A DNA stretch of 64,000 nt, from contig DBTY01000009.1 of the NCBI GenBank assembly GCA_002307295.1, positions 1 through 64,000 of the forward strand, written 5' to 3'. Below, piece by piece: positions 1 to 9,800 of the stretch (position 1 is the stretch's first letter; the number at the start of each line of letters is the position of its first letter). Position numbers and translations under genes: made by a program. This DNA comes from Ignavibacteriales bacterium UBA1304. GTDB lineage: Bacteria > Bacteroidota > Ignavibacteria > Ignavibacteriales > Ignavibacteriaceae. Under the pieces are notes generated by a model. The model saw only the letters and a list, made by a program, of their open reading frames with translations. It had not been told where the DNA came from and searched no databases.

Positions 1-50
1 CTGTTTTATTTTGGACAGCTGTGAAATTTTAATTTTAATAATTATTTGAC

Positions 51-85
51 AAAAAAAAAGAACAGACATTAGGCCTGTTCTTTTT
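51..85 (-). terminator. Rho-independent terminator after the barrel gene
   Basis: On the minus strand the stem AAAAAGAACAG pairs with CTGTTCTTTTT across a 9-base loop and runs into nine T residues. It lies about 20 bases past the stop of the outer-membrane protein gene. Confidence 0.85.
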
Positions 86-104
86 ATCACATATTAAAAT
101 TTTA

Positions 105-1013
105 TTAAAACATAAAAGTCGCGCCAACTTTGAATGTATCATATTTCAATGGAGCTCCTGAATTAAACGGCCAAGCAGTTTTTTCTTTTTTCAATTCATA
201 ATAACCATATGAAAGAGCATTCTTCAAAACAAAGCTTACTATCGGAGCCGCATAAGGGCTTGATTCGCTTATGTTACTTATAAAATGGTCTAAAATCCCT
301 TGCCCCATAAAATAGATTAATGCGCTACCGCTTTCTTTCCAAAATAATACTCTTGGCGATATCTCTTCTCGCTGGTAGCTTGCGTTTATTGAAATGTTCT
401 GCATCAGTTTAATTTTTACGCCCCCCTCGACCATAGTACCGAATCTAAACGACTGATCAAATAAATCAATATATTGTCTATCAAAATCATTTTGAGAAAA
501 ATCCTGCATCTCTAATCTTGACCAATTAATTCCATATGCATGATATGGAATTATGGCTGCCGATCCAATTCTGTATCCATAACCCCGTTCAAATCCAAGA
601 CCAAATTGCCACATACGCGATCTCAAATCGCTGCTATTATCATTACCGCTTGCTAAATCAGTTGATGTATTTGAAAATGTGAAATAGTCAAAATTATAGC
701 GTTCCAGTTTGTCATTTTGGATAAAATCGTGTTCTTTTTTATAGCCTAAACGAATTTCCAAAGAATTAGTTTTTGCAAATTTATCTGCTACTTTATCAAT
801 TGAGACTTTTGAAAACCCATAATTTATATCAATTGCGGGTTTACCTTCAAATTCCTCAAAGTTGAATTTCTCGTCAACAAACTTGAATGTAGAATCATTA
901 TCGTCTTTAAAGCTATCTTCAGATTCTGTAGTATCTGCTGTTTGAGCAAACGAATGCGGATTGCATAATAATGAAATGCTAATAACTGAAAAGTAAATAA
1001 TTTTTCTTAACAT
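105..1013 (-). CDS. Outer-membrane beta-barrel protein of unknown function
   Basis: This is a 302-residue protein that I cannot assign to a named family. The N-terminus is a Sec signal peptide with likely cleavage after SFAQ (about residue 24). A short acidic Ser/Thr/Asp-rich linker follows, then alternating hydrophobic and polar segments typical of beta-strands. The last residues, FKVGATFMF, end in an aromatic residue, the usual C-terminal signal for insertion of barrels into the outer membrane. It is a single-gene unit with its own terminator, just downstream of the cohesin-type surface proteins on the same strand, so a cell-envelope role is likely. Substrate and binding function cannot be read from the sequence. 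Confidence 0.6.
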   Translation of the reverse strand: MLRKIIYFSVISISLLCNPHSFAQTADTTESEDSFKDDNDSTFKFVDEKFNFEEFEGKPAIDINYGFSKVSIDKVADKFAKTNSLEIRLGYKKEHDFIQNDKLERYNFDYFTFSNTSTDLASGNDNSSDLRSRMWQFGLGFERGYGYRIGSAAIIPYHAYGINWSRLEMQDFSQNDFDRQYIDLFDQSFRFGTMVEGGVKIKLMQNISINASYQREEISPRVLFWKESGSALIYFMGQGILDHFISNISESSPYAAPIVSFVLKNALSYGYYELKKEKTAWPFNSGAPLKYDTFKVGATFMF

Positions 1014-1230
1014 CCTATCCTCCTTTTTTTATTTGCAAATAACAAATAATATGCCATTTTTTTATAATTCAACTTAGAGAATATTTTTTCAATTTGTTTA
1101 ATTATTTATCTAATCGGTTATATTTATATATTAGCTGCAATAATTAATGATAAGTAGTTTTAACGAATGTATAATTTATATTTTTTTACGTATACAATAT
1201 AGGACGGTTTTATTTAAATTATAGTTCGCT

Positions 1231-1968
1231 TTATTTTAGTAATATCATTTTTTTTGTTTCTGAATAGCTCCCCGCTTCCAATTTGTAAAAATAAATTCCC
1301 GAATTTATATTTTTGCTATTAAATAATACATTATGCTCTCCTGCTCCCATTTCTTTATCAATCAATGTCGAAATTCTCTCGCCAATTAAATTAAATATTA
1401 CAAGCCTTACGCGCGAAGCCTTTTTTAAAGTAAACCCAATCATTGTAGAAGGATTAAAAGGATTTGGATAATTTTGTTTTAATGAAAATAAATCGATATT
1501 TCTACTATCAACGTTTACTGAATTAATTTCACTAGTAACTACCCCATCTGAATACTGCACATAAACGATGCTATCGTTTATGTCTCTTAATTCGCAATCT
1601 GTTTTGTAAAATTCTAACTTTGAAGCGCCAGACAAATATGTAAAGTTGAGATTAAAAAAATCTCCATTAATTATTGATAGAGGATTAGCCCCTCCGGAAA
1701 AATCAATCCATGCAATTTTTATTACGCCTTTAGACGCATTACTTAACATGCCAATATTGCTAGAAATGCTATCATATTTCATAATGGTAGTATCATATTT
1801 AATTGATAGCGATATAGCTTCAATATTAGTAAGAGAATTTGCTCTGACTTTAACTGAAATATTTGTGTTGTTTTGTTGGTTATACAAGCTTTTAATAGAA
1901 AGCATAGTTTGAGGGAAAACCCTAACAGTGGTAATAAATATAAATATAAACAAAAATAGCTTTTTCAT
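1231..1968 (-). CDS. Secreted single-cohesin protein with T9SS sorting domain
   Basis: The protein has 245 residues. A signal peptide (residues 1-19, ending VFPQ) is followed by one cohesin-like jelly-roll domain (about 22-145) with the family's usual features: a region like ISLSIKYDTTIMKYDSI, then a GVIKIAWID strand and a late hydrophobic strand. Residues about 160-245 are a type IX sorting module with QNYPNPFNPST, a GER turn and the end KKMILLK. Cohesins bind dockerins, and two proteins encoded just upstream carry dockerin-like repeats, so this could be a small surface adaptor. The pairing is inferred. No catalytic domain is present. Confidence 0.7.
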   Translation of the reverse strand: MKKLFLFIFIFITTVRVFPQTMLSIKSLYNQQNNTNISVKVRANSLTNIEAISLSIKYDTTIMKYDSISSNIGMLSNASKGVIKIAWIDFSGGANPLSIINGDFFNLNFTYLSGASKLEFYKTDCELRDINDSIVYVQYSDGVVTSEINSVNVDSRNIDLFSLKQNYPNPFNPSTMIGFTLKKASRVRLVIFNLIGERISTLIDKEMGAGEHNVLFNSKNINSGIYFYKLEAGSYSETKKMILLK

Positions 1969-2029
1969 AAGACAGAGTTTTTTGTTTTCAATTTATAATG
2001 CAATAATTAAAATATCAACTATTTAAAAA

Positions 2030-2058
2030 AATAAAACCCGGCTAAACCGGGTTTTATT
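2030..2058 (-). terminator. Rho-independent terminator after the triple-cohesin gene
   Basis: There is a perfect 12-bp stem (AATAAAACCCGG with CCGGGTTTTATT) around a 5-base loop, followed on the minus strand by a T-run. It separates the 710-residue cargo gene from the 245-residue one, so the two are probably separate transcripts. Confidence 0.85.
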
Positions 2059-2081
2059 CTAGAAATATTTTCTATATCCAA

Positions 2082-4214
2082 TTATTTAACTAACATCATT
2101 TTCTTTACAGAAGAGAATTTATCAGCTGATATTTTATATAAATAAATACCAGAAGTTAATTTAGATGCGTTAAAATTAACAGAATAATTGCCTGCAATCT
2201 GGTATTGATTTACCAAAGTAGCAACTTCCTGTCCAATTATATTAAACACTTTAACAGATACATTAGAAGCTCTTGGAATAGAGTAATTAATAACTGTTGA
2301 AGGGTTGAATGGATTAGGATAATTTTGATTTAATGAATAAACTGTTGGAATACCTGGAACCACAATAACTCCTGTATAAACAGAAATATTGCTAGTATCA
2401 ACTGTTGTGCTTGTAGAGTCTGTTAAGCCAATCATTATAGTTTGAGCTCCAACCTGACTTTGAGTCGGTTTCCAAGTCATCAAACCAGTATTTGCATTAA
2501 TAGATAGTCCAGTTGGGGCTTTTACTATTAAAAAGTAAACAGCTTTTCCATCAGGGCTATTACCTTTATACTGAAAAGAATATGTACTATCTGCACAAAT
2601 AGTTTTTGTTCTGAATACAGCAGTAAAAACAGGAGCTCTATAAACATTTTTTACTGTAACAGTTGCGCTTGTAGTGTCAGCCTGATAGCTGTCTGAAGCA
2701 AGAACTTTGATTGTATAAACGCCAGACTGAGCATAAGTAGGAGTCCAGGCAAAAGCGCCAGTAGTAGCATTAATTGTAGCGCCAGTAGGAGCTCCAGATA
2801 AGCTATATTTTACTGTATCAGATGGATCAACATCTACAGCTTTATATACAAAATTTAACAATTGATTTTCATTAATTGTAGTGTCTTTCAAAACAGTTAC
2901 AAAAGCCGGTTTACTGTTTGGATAGACGCTACCGTCAATATAAGTAATACCAGTAATTTTTGTAAGATTAGTATCAGTTACTTCGCTTTGAGCAGAAACA
3001 AAATTAACATGAGCTATTGCGCTTGTTTTATATGTAAAAACTACATCAAGTAATTTGTTATTAACAAGACTTACAGGGTTAACATTTGCATATCCAATCT
3101 TTAAAACGCCTGCAGCGGCATTTGAAGATAATTGTGAAGCGTCTCCGCTAAAATTTCTAATTTCTTTAAATACTAAAGAATTTGAGTCATAATTTAATAC
3201 TAAGGATAAAGAACCAATTTTAGAAACGTTAGTAACTTTAATTGGAACAAGCACGTCATTATTAACTACTCCAGGAACATTACCTAAAGCAAAGCTAATA
3301 TTTTTAGAAATACTTCCATTTACATATTTTACATTGCTTATAGTTTTTAAAGCAGTGTCGGCAATTTCGCAAAGCGCTGTTGTGAATGCAAGAGGAGAAA
3401 CGCCCCCTTTATACACAAACAATAAATTAGTTAATTGACCGCTTGAAACTTTTAATGGTTTAGCGTCTGCTGAATTCCAGCCTAAGCCAATTGTGCCATT
3501 AGTTGCGCCGGCTGTAAAACCAACGCTGTCATTTTGCAAACCTAAATAAGTAGCAACAGATTGGTCATAAGTAAACTTTAACGAAATGGCGCCAATATTA
3601 CTAATATTTTTTATAGTTAAAGGAACTTTAACAGTATCGTTAACATTCAATGTGCTAACAACTCCAAGAGCGACTTGTCTAGGAGCAGTAACGCTTCCGT
3701 TTACAAAAGTAGTAGGAATAGTTACATTTAGAAGATCAGTTATCTGAGATTCAGCTGTAATAAAACTTAAATTTGATCCCCCTTCTTTAAATGAAAACTG
3801 TAAATCAAGTAATTTACCGCTTGTAACATTTATAGCAGTTACCGCGTCAGGAGAATACCAACCAATTGTGATAATACCTGTAGTAGGATTTGCATTAACC
3901 GACCAGTTAGAGCTTCCGCTTACTACATTAGTAAAACCATTATATGTTAAAACACTGCTGTCATATTTAATTTTTATGCTTATAGAACCTGCATTTGTAA
4001 GAGAACTTGCATTTACAGGGACGTTAACATTTGAATTTATACCAATTGTCGTATCGGGTATACTAATTATTGCATTAGCCGTTGTTGAGTTTGGACCATT
4101 TATTACGCCATCAATAATTGAACCACTTCCTGTGACCGCTGTAGCCGGAATTCCAACGGTAACCCAAGCAAAGGATAGAAACATTATAGTCAAAAGCAGT
4201 TTGATTATTTTCAT
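2082..4214 (-). CDS. Secreted protein with three cohesin-like and two Ig-like domains, T9SS cargo
   Basis: This protein has 710 residues. An N-terminal signal peptide (about 1-27) is followed by three tandem cohesin-like domains (roughly 45-180, 181-305 and 306-433). Each repeats the pattern of a valine-rich strand, xISLKxxYDSSxL and a GxxxIGWxxxD strand. Two cadherin/putative-Ig type domains follow (about 434-523 and 524-620), marked by PTGATINATTGAFAWTP and PTGLSINANTGLMTWKP. The C-terminal sorting module (about 627-710) contains QNYPNPFNPST and ends KKMMLVK. No enzyme motif is visible. The repeated cohesin-like units make it the most scaffold-like member of the cluster. It has terminators on both sides and is probably transcribed alone. 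Confidence 0.72.
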   Translation of the reverse strand: MKIIKLLLTIMFLSFAWVTVGIPATAVTGSGSIIDGVINGPNSTTANAIISIPDTTIGINSNVNVPVNASSLTNAGSISIKIKYDSSVLTYNGFTNVVSGSSNWSVNANPTTGIITIGWYSPDAVTAINVTSGKLLDLQFSFKEGGSNLSFITAESQITDLLNVTIPTTFVNGSVTAPRQVALGVVSTLNVNDTVKVPLTIKNISNIGAISLKFTYDQSVATYLGLQNDSVGFTAGATNGTIGLGWNSADAKPLKVSSGQLTNLLFVYKGGVSPLAFTTALCEIADTALKTISNVKYVNGSISKNISFALGNVPGVVNNDVLVPIKVTNVSKIGSLSLVLNYDSNSLVFKEIRNFSGDASQLSSNAAAGVLKIGYANVNPVSLVNNKLLDVVFTYKTSAIAHVNFVSAQSEVTDTNLTKITGITYIDGSVYPNSKPAFVTVLKDTTINENQLLNFVYKAVDVDPSDTVKYSLSGAPTGATINATTGAFAWTPTYAQSGVYTIKVLASDSYQADTTSATVTVKNVYRAPVFTAVFRTKTICADSTYSFQYKGNSPDGKAVYFLIVKAPTGLSINANTGLMTWKPTQSQVGAQTIMIGLTDSTSTTVDTSNISVYTGVIVVPGIPTVYSLNQNYPNPFNPSTVINYSIPRASNVSVKVFNIIGQEVATLVNQYQIAGNYSVNFNASKLTSGIYLYKISADKFSSVKKMMLVK

Positions 4215-4255
4215 TTCAAGATACCTTATTTTATTTACTACTATAAATTAAAAAG

Positions 4256-4288
4256 AAACAGATCTGCAATTTTCATGCAGACCTGTTT
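4256..4288 (-). terminator. Terminator after the cohesin/dockerin gene
   Basis: The hairpin pairs AAACAG..CTGCA with TGCAG..CTGTTT, with one internal mismatch, and a T-rich run follows on the minus strand. It lies between the 805-residue gene and the 710-residue gene. Confidence 0.7.
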
Positions 4289-4300
4289 TCTAAATAAGAA

Positions 4301-6718
4301 TTACTTCATCAGAATCATTTTTTTGTTTGAAACGTATTTCTGATTAGCTCCGTCTACTGTCATAGTATAAATATATGTTCCGCTTGCTAATTTAGAAGCG
4401 TCCCAAACTATTTTATATGCGCCAGCTTCCTGAACCTGATCTAATACTGTTGCAACTTTCTGACCCAATAAGTTGAATATTGTTAATGATACATGTCCGC
4501 TTACCGGGATATCATAAGCAATAGTTGTGCTTGGGTTAAAAGGATTCGGATAGTTTTGTTTTACGCTAAATGATGCAGGAACTGCAACTTCAACTGTAGG
4601 AGCGCTAACAGTAGATTTTTCAATCTGAGCGCCTGTAGATGTAGTTAATTCGCTTGTTCCTTCAAGTTTTAATGCAAAAGTTGAACCATTTTTGAAATTA
4701 TCGGTAGCAGTAAACTTTAAAGTAAATAGAACTGAATTATCACTTAACTTTAATGCTGTTTTCCCAACATTCATATCAACCCATGCAATTGATAGCACGC
4801 CATCTTTTACATTGTTTGAATATGAAATATTGCTCAATTCCTGATTTGCTGTTAATCCGGCAAAATTTGCTAAATTAGCTGCATAATCTATTTTCATCGA
4901 GATTGAACCTAAGTCGCTTAACATACTTGCCGTAACAGGTATTTCAAAAGAAGCTTTTGGGCTAATTTTAACAACTGAATTAGATGTCAAACTTGAAGCA
5001 ATTGATTTAGATACTGTACCATAATATGATGCGTTAACGTCTCCAGAAACTAAAGCGTTTACATTATGTGTAACTGCGCCTGCAGTTACTGCAATAGTGT
5101 CGCTTGTCGTTCCAAGGAATGACCAGTCTGCTTTATTATTTAGATATGAAGAGATAGCTCCAACATATCTTTTTATTATAATCAAAGCGTCTGTGCCGTT
5201 AACTTTTCCGTCGTTATTTACATCTGCTGCTAATAACTGAATAGCAGATAATTGATCAAGACCAACAGAATATCTCAAGACAGCCAACGCGTCAGAAGCG
5301 TTTACGCCGCCAAATTCATCTGTTTTTGCATACGATAAAATATATGTTCCCTGCAATAAACTTGCAAAAGAATAATTTCCAGCAGTATCAGAAACAGCAG
5401 TTACTGTTGTATTATCGCTTTTCTTAATTGTAACTGTAACATTTTTTACAGGAGTTTTTGCTGCATTTGCATATGTAATTTTACCGTTAACAGCATAACC
5501 ATTAACGCTAATTGAATCTGCTACGCTAACTGTATCTGTACCGTCTGTAGCAAAAAAAGTAACTACATAAGGAGCAGTTCTTGACTGTGTATAGTCAGGA
5601 GTCCATGTAAATTTACCTGTAGTAGCATTATATGCTGCTGCAACAATACCGCCAGTAGGGATATTTTGAGCATATGATACTAAAGCTTCTGCGTCTGTAT
5701 CAGCAACAGCTACTGTAATAGTTAAAGCAGAACCAGCATTTATAGCGGCAGGTTTAGGAGTTGCTACGATAGTTGGTTTTCTGTTAACTGTATAAATGCT
5801 GCCGTCAAAAGTAGCTACAGTAGGAGAGCCTGTATTAAATACAAAACTTGTGAATTTCAAAGTAATAGGGTTATTAGCCGAAGTTCTTTGAAGAATAGTA
5901 GCTTTTAATTTTAATAAAATTGTATCAGTTGCAGAAATTGCACTTCCTTGAGCGAAAGCAACATTACCTGTTCCTGCATTGCCTGTAGCAGTAAAATTAC
6001 CAACTGCCTGACCAGCTGCGCTGGCTGTGCCTGTTGTGATTACGCCATCTGCGGCAAATTTAATTTTTGTAGTGTCATAGTTGAATTTAAATTGATACGA
6101 AGTAACATTTGCTGAATTAATAGCGCTGTTTAATGTAATAGGAATAGTAATTACATCTCCCTTATGATAATTTGCTGCAATAGAAACTGTAGGGAAAGAC
6201 ACTGTTAAGCTTGCAACTGTAACTTTTCCGGTAGTTCCTGCAACAAAAGCAGGGCTGCCAGAATTGAAATATCCATTCTGTAATGTTAAATTAGAAACTC
6301 CTGAAGCAACATAGTGAGCTTTAATATAAACTAATGGCAAACTATTTGTAGTAATACTTGTCATTCCGTAAGCTCCAATATTAATTACTGAAGTTCCTTT
6401 GCCAGATATTACTGTTAAGTTTGAAGCAGAAGTTAAAGAAGTATTAAGAACTCCGCTAGCTGCATCTGTATAGCTTGAAACAACAGTATCCAAAACGATA
6501 GTTGTGGCGTCATATGCTACAGAAAAGCCATAACTTGTTATTGGAGTATTTGTAACAGAGCTAATAGTAACTGGGATATAAACCTGTTTTCCAGCTTGCC
6601 CTTGCAAATCCGGGAGACTTACCGTCACTGACTGCGCGTTCGAAACGCCGCCGCCAAAGAAGAATAAAACCAAAGCTACAAACAGGAATTTTATTATTCT
6701 TATTTTATTTTTAACCAT
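4301..6718 (-). CDS. Secreted cohesin/dockerin-like protein, T9SS cargo
   Basis: The protein has 805 residues. A signal peptide ends at SNAQ (residue 29). Order of domains: two cohesin-like domains (about 30-165 and 170-310), a putative-Ig domain (about 312-408, with YNATTGKFTWTPDY), a carboxypeptidase-regulatory-like beta-sandwich (about 412-470, with VSDTAGNYSFASL), a two-repeat dockerin-like region (about 470-525), a third cohesin-like domain (about 580-715) and a sorting module (about 718-805) ending KKMILMK. The dockerin-like repeats read NASDALAVLRYSVG and DVNNDGKVNGTDALIIIKRY; the second has the Ca-binding Asp/Asn spacing typical of type I dockerins. Carrying both partners of a cohesin-dockerin pair would allow chain or network formation. 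That is an inference. Confidence 0.72.
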   Translation of the reverse strand: MVKNKIRIIKFLFVALVLFFFGGGVSNAQSVTVSLPDLQGQAGKQVYIPVTISSVTNTPITSYGFSVAYDATTIVLDTVVSSYTDAASGVLNTSLTSASNLTVISGKGTSVINIGAYGMTSITTNSLPLVYIKAHYVASGVSNLTLQNGYFNSGSPAFVAGTTGKVTVASLTVSFPTVSIAANYHKGDVITIPITLNSAINSANVTSYQFKFNYDTTKIKFAADGVITTGTASAAGQAVGNFTATGNAGTGNVAFAQGSAISATDTILLKLKATILQRTSANNPITLKFTSFVFNTGSPTVATFDGSIYTVNRKPTIVATPKPAAINAGSALTITVAVADTDAEALVSYAQNIPTGGIVAAAYNATTGKFTWTPDYTQSRTAPYVVTFFATDGTDTVSVADSISVNGYAVNGKITYANAAKTPVKNVTVTIKKSDNTTVTAVSDTAGNYSFASLLQGTYILSYAKTDEFGGVNASDALAVLRYSVGLDQLSAIQLLAADVNNDGKVNGTDALIIIKRYVGAISSYLNNKADWSFLGTTSDTIAVTAGAVTHNVNALVSGDVNASYYGTVSKSIASSLTSNSVVKISPKASFEIPVTASMLSDLGSISMKIDYAANLANFAGLTANQELSNISYSNNVKDGVLSIAWVDMNVGKTALKLSDNSVLFTLKFTATDNFKNGSTFALKLEGTSELTTSTGAQIEKSTVSAPTVEVAVPASFSVKQNYPNPFNPSTTIAYDIPVSGHVSLTIFNLLGQKVATVLDQVQEAGAYKIVWDASKLASGTYIYTMTVDGANQKYVSNKKMILMK

Positions 6719-6772
6719 TTTATTTTCCTTAAATCTTTATTATTGAATTAAAATAATCTGCTGTTTAATAAT

Positions 6773-6800
6773 GGAAGCAAGATCCTGTGATCTTGCTTCC
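6773..6800 (-). terminator. Perfect hairpin after the giant surface-protein gene
   Basis: A 12-bp perfect stem (GGAAGCAAGATC with GATCTTGCTTCC) encloses a 4-base loop, 14 bases past the stop of the giant gene. The sequence after it on the minus strand is AT-rich but has no long T-run, so it may be a weak terminator or an mRNA 3'-end stabiliser. Confidence 0.55.
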
Positions 6801-6813
6801 TATAAACAGTTTC

Positions 6814-9800
6814 TTACTTCATCAACATAAGTTTCTTTGTAGCATTAAATTTGCCAGCGTCGATTCTATAGAAATAAACGCCTGATGCAAGTTGCTGTCC
6901 AAAGTTATTTCTTCCGTCCCATACTATTGAATAGTTTCTTGCTTCCTGATTAGTATTTACTAATGTCTTAACTACCTGACCTTTAAGATCATAGATTGTT
7001 AATGTTACATGAGTAGCTTCAGGAATCTGATATTTAATAGTAGTGCTCGGGTTGAAAGGATTCGGATAATTCTGGTTTAGACCAAATTGTGTCGGAACCT
7101 CTGCAACTGTTAATGTATTAAGTGTTTGAGCATTATTGTTGTTAATATAAGCTGTTCCGTTTAAGCTTACCTGAGCTTCTTTATTTTTCATTGTGAAATT
7201 TAATTTAGCTAATGAACCAGCAGCTAAAGGAGTTACGCCTGTGCCAACTACTTTAATTACGCCATTATCAACTCTGCTGTATGCTAACCATCCAGCTTTT
7301 GTTAATTCAGTTAAGTCAACTTTTACGTCTGCTAATTTAGCGTCATAATTCAATTCATAACTGAATGAATTTACGTTTAATGCTTCGTCTAAAGTTAATG
7401 GAACGCTAACAACATTTGCTTCTGTTGTTGATGCAATTTTACCTAATGATAAGTTGCCTGATGAAGCGATTGCTTTAGCTGGGCCGCCATCGATAGGTAG
7501 TAATGAATCTGGATTTACTGATTTCCATAAGATCTTGTATGCGTCATAAGGAGTTACAAGTTTATCTCCATTTACATCTGCTAATGTTGTATCAAGAGCT
7601 GTATAAACAACTGTTGAATTGTTAAATGTCTTATATCCTACTGACATTCTTAATGCTTCTAAAGCGTCATCAGCATGAATAAAGCCATCTTTTGTGATAT
7701 CGCCATAAGCAAAGTTTAATTTAACTTTTGCAAATGTTGTATCTACAGATACTGCAGTTGATTTACCATCGGTAAATGTTGTATGTAATTTGAATACGAT
7801 GCCTGCTTCAGAGCTAGCAGGAGTAAATGTTACTGTAACAGCTTTACCAGTTGTTGCAGATAATACTGGAGCATTTTTAGGAGTAGGTGTTACTGTTGTT
7901 GTCCAGCTAATTGTATCAGCTGCATCAGCATCAGAAACATAGTATTTAACTACATTAGGTATTGTTGTTTTTAGTACATTTGTTGCAACTACAACAGAAT
8001 CCAATTTAGGAGCCTGATTTGTATTTGTAACTACGATTGTATCATAGATTGTTGCTGTTCCGCCGCCATCGGTAGCAGTAACTGCAACTACATAAACGCC
8101 TTTATTTTGTTCTGCTGCGCTGAAACCTGGAGTCCAGGTTAAGCTTAAGTTTGAACCTGTAGCAGTAAATGCAGGAGCTACTTTGCTGCTAGTTGGAGCA
8201 GGAGTAATAGTACCAGTAATTGTAGGAGTTGTACCATTGATGCTGCTTACTGCGCCAAAGTTAGCTGTTAAAGCTGTTCCCTCTGGAACTGTTATTGTGT
8301 TGCCAACAGCGATTGGAGTTGAAGAAGCAAGACCAATTACAGGAGCCTGAACAGGCACGCCAATTGAGAATCTTGATTCATTCTGTAAAATACCGCCAGC
8401 GCTTGCTGTAGCTCTAACCCAAACGATAGTATCAGCTGAAGTTTTTCCGCCCATCTGAGCGTTGCTTGTTCCTTCGTCGCTTAATGAATACCATTTGTTA
8501 TTTTCTGAAGTTCCTAATCTTCTGATGCCTCTTAAAGATGTATAATCTTTATATGAGCTCTTTAGATTAGTTCCTTGTAATTCGATGTCATATGATTGTG
8601 TTTGTGACAATCCTGAAGGTAGAGAATTGATTGCCCAATAATATGGAGCATATTTACCAATTTTAACGTCATTTGTTCCATCATTTCCAGAAGTGATAGG
8701 GAAACCAACACTACCTGCAGGTCCTCTATTTACGTTACGTACTACTAAAGTAGTAGGGCTGCCTAATGGATATGAGTTTGTAAATGTAATTGTTACAGGT
8801 CTGTAAGCTGCGCTATAAACTGTATCGCCTTTTGCGTTAACAGTCGTGTCAATTGGAGCTCCTGAAGGGAATACAAATCTTCCGTCAACTGAGCCTGAAC
8901 CGTCGCCAGCTTTACCAGCTTTTGCTATATTACCAACAATGTAACCATAATTAGTTGTTCCATTTTCTACTGCTGTACGATCGAATCCAAGTCCTGAATT
9001 AGCTGCGCCGTCAGGTCTAGGTAGATATACATAATGAGTAGAATCATCAAGAACTAATAAACCATTGATGAATATCAATTCTTTTGTAATTGATAAGTTT
9101 CCGCCTTTAACTTTTAACTGAGCGATATCGCTAGTTTTGTTAACGGTTTGATTTATTGTTAAAGTAGGAATAGTTGTTATTCCTGAAGGTATTGTAATTG
9201 TCTGTAGTTCATTTCCAGCAAATATTACAGAACCTGTAGGAGCAAAACTTGCGCCTGAATTAACTGTAAGATTGCTTTGTAATTTTACAGTGCCAGCAGG
9301 TGCAAATGTAGTATTGTTAAGAATTAAATCTTTTACAAAAGTTAATGTTCCAGTTGTGCTAGTAACATTTCCTTTTACTACGTTAATTGCGCCGTTAATA
9401 GTTAAATCATAAGTAGAAGCATTAAGTGTGCCGCCGCCCGTGATAACTACGTCGTTAACTGTTGTGTTTGCAGGTAGAGGAATAACAGTTGTTGCTCCGC
9501 TAACTGTAAGAGTATCAATTGAACCGCTTAAGAATTCTGGTCCAGTTGTAGTTCCTGTAGAATATGTAAGATTATAGAATGAAGATACTGTAGGAATACT
9601 GCCAGTAACCAAAGTTCCGCCAGCAAGTATTACGTCAACATCGTTTGTGCCTAAAGCCGTAACTGTAGGATCTGCAAGAGTTAATTTTTTACTATTGAAA
9701 TCAAGTTTACCTGATAACAATTGTAATGATGAATTAACAATAGCGTCGCTTCCTAATGTTATAGTATTAGCAGCTGCGCCTGGATTAATTATCAAATTAG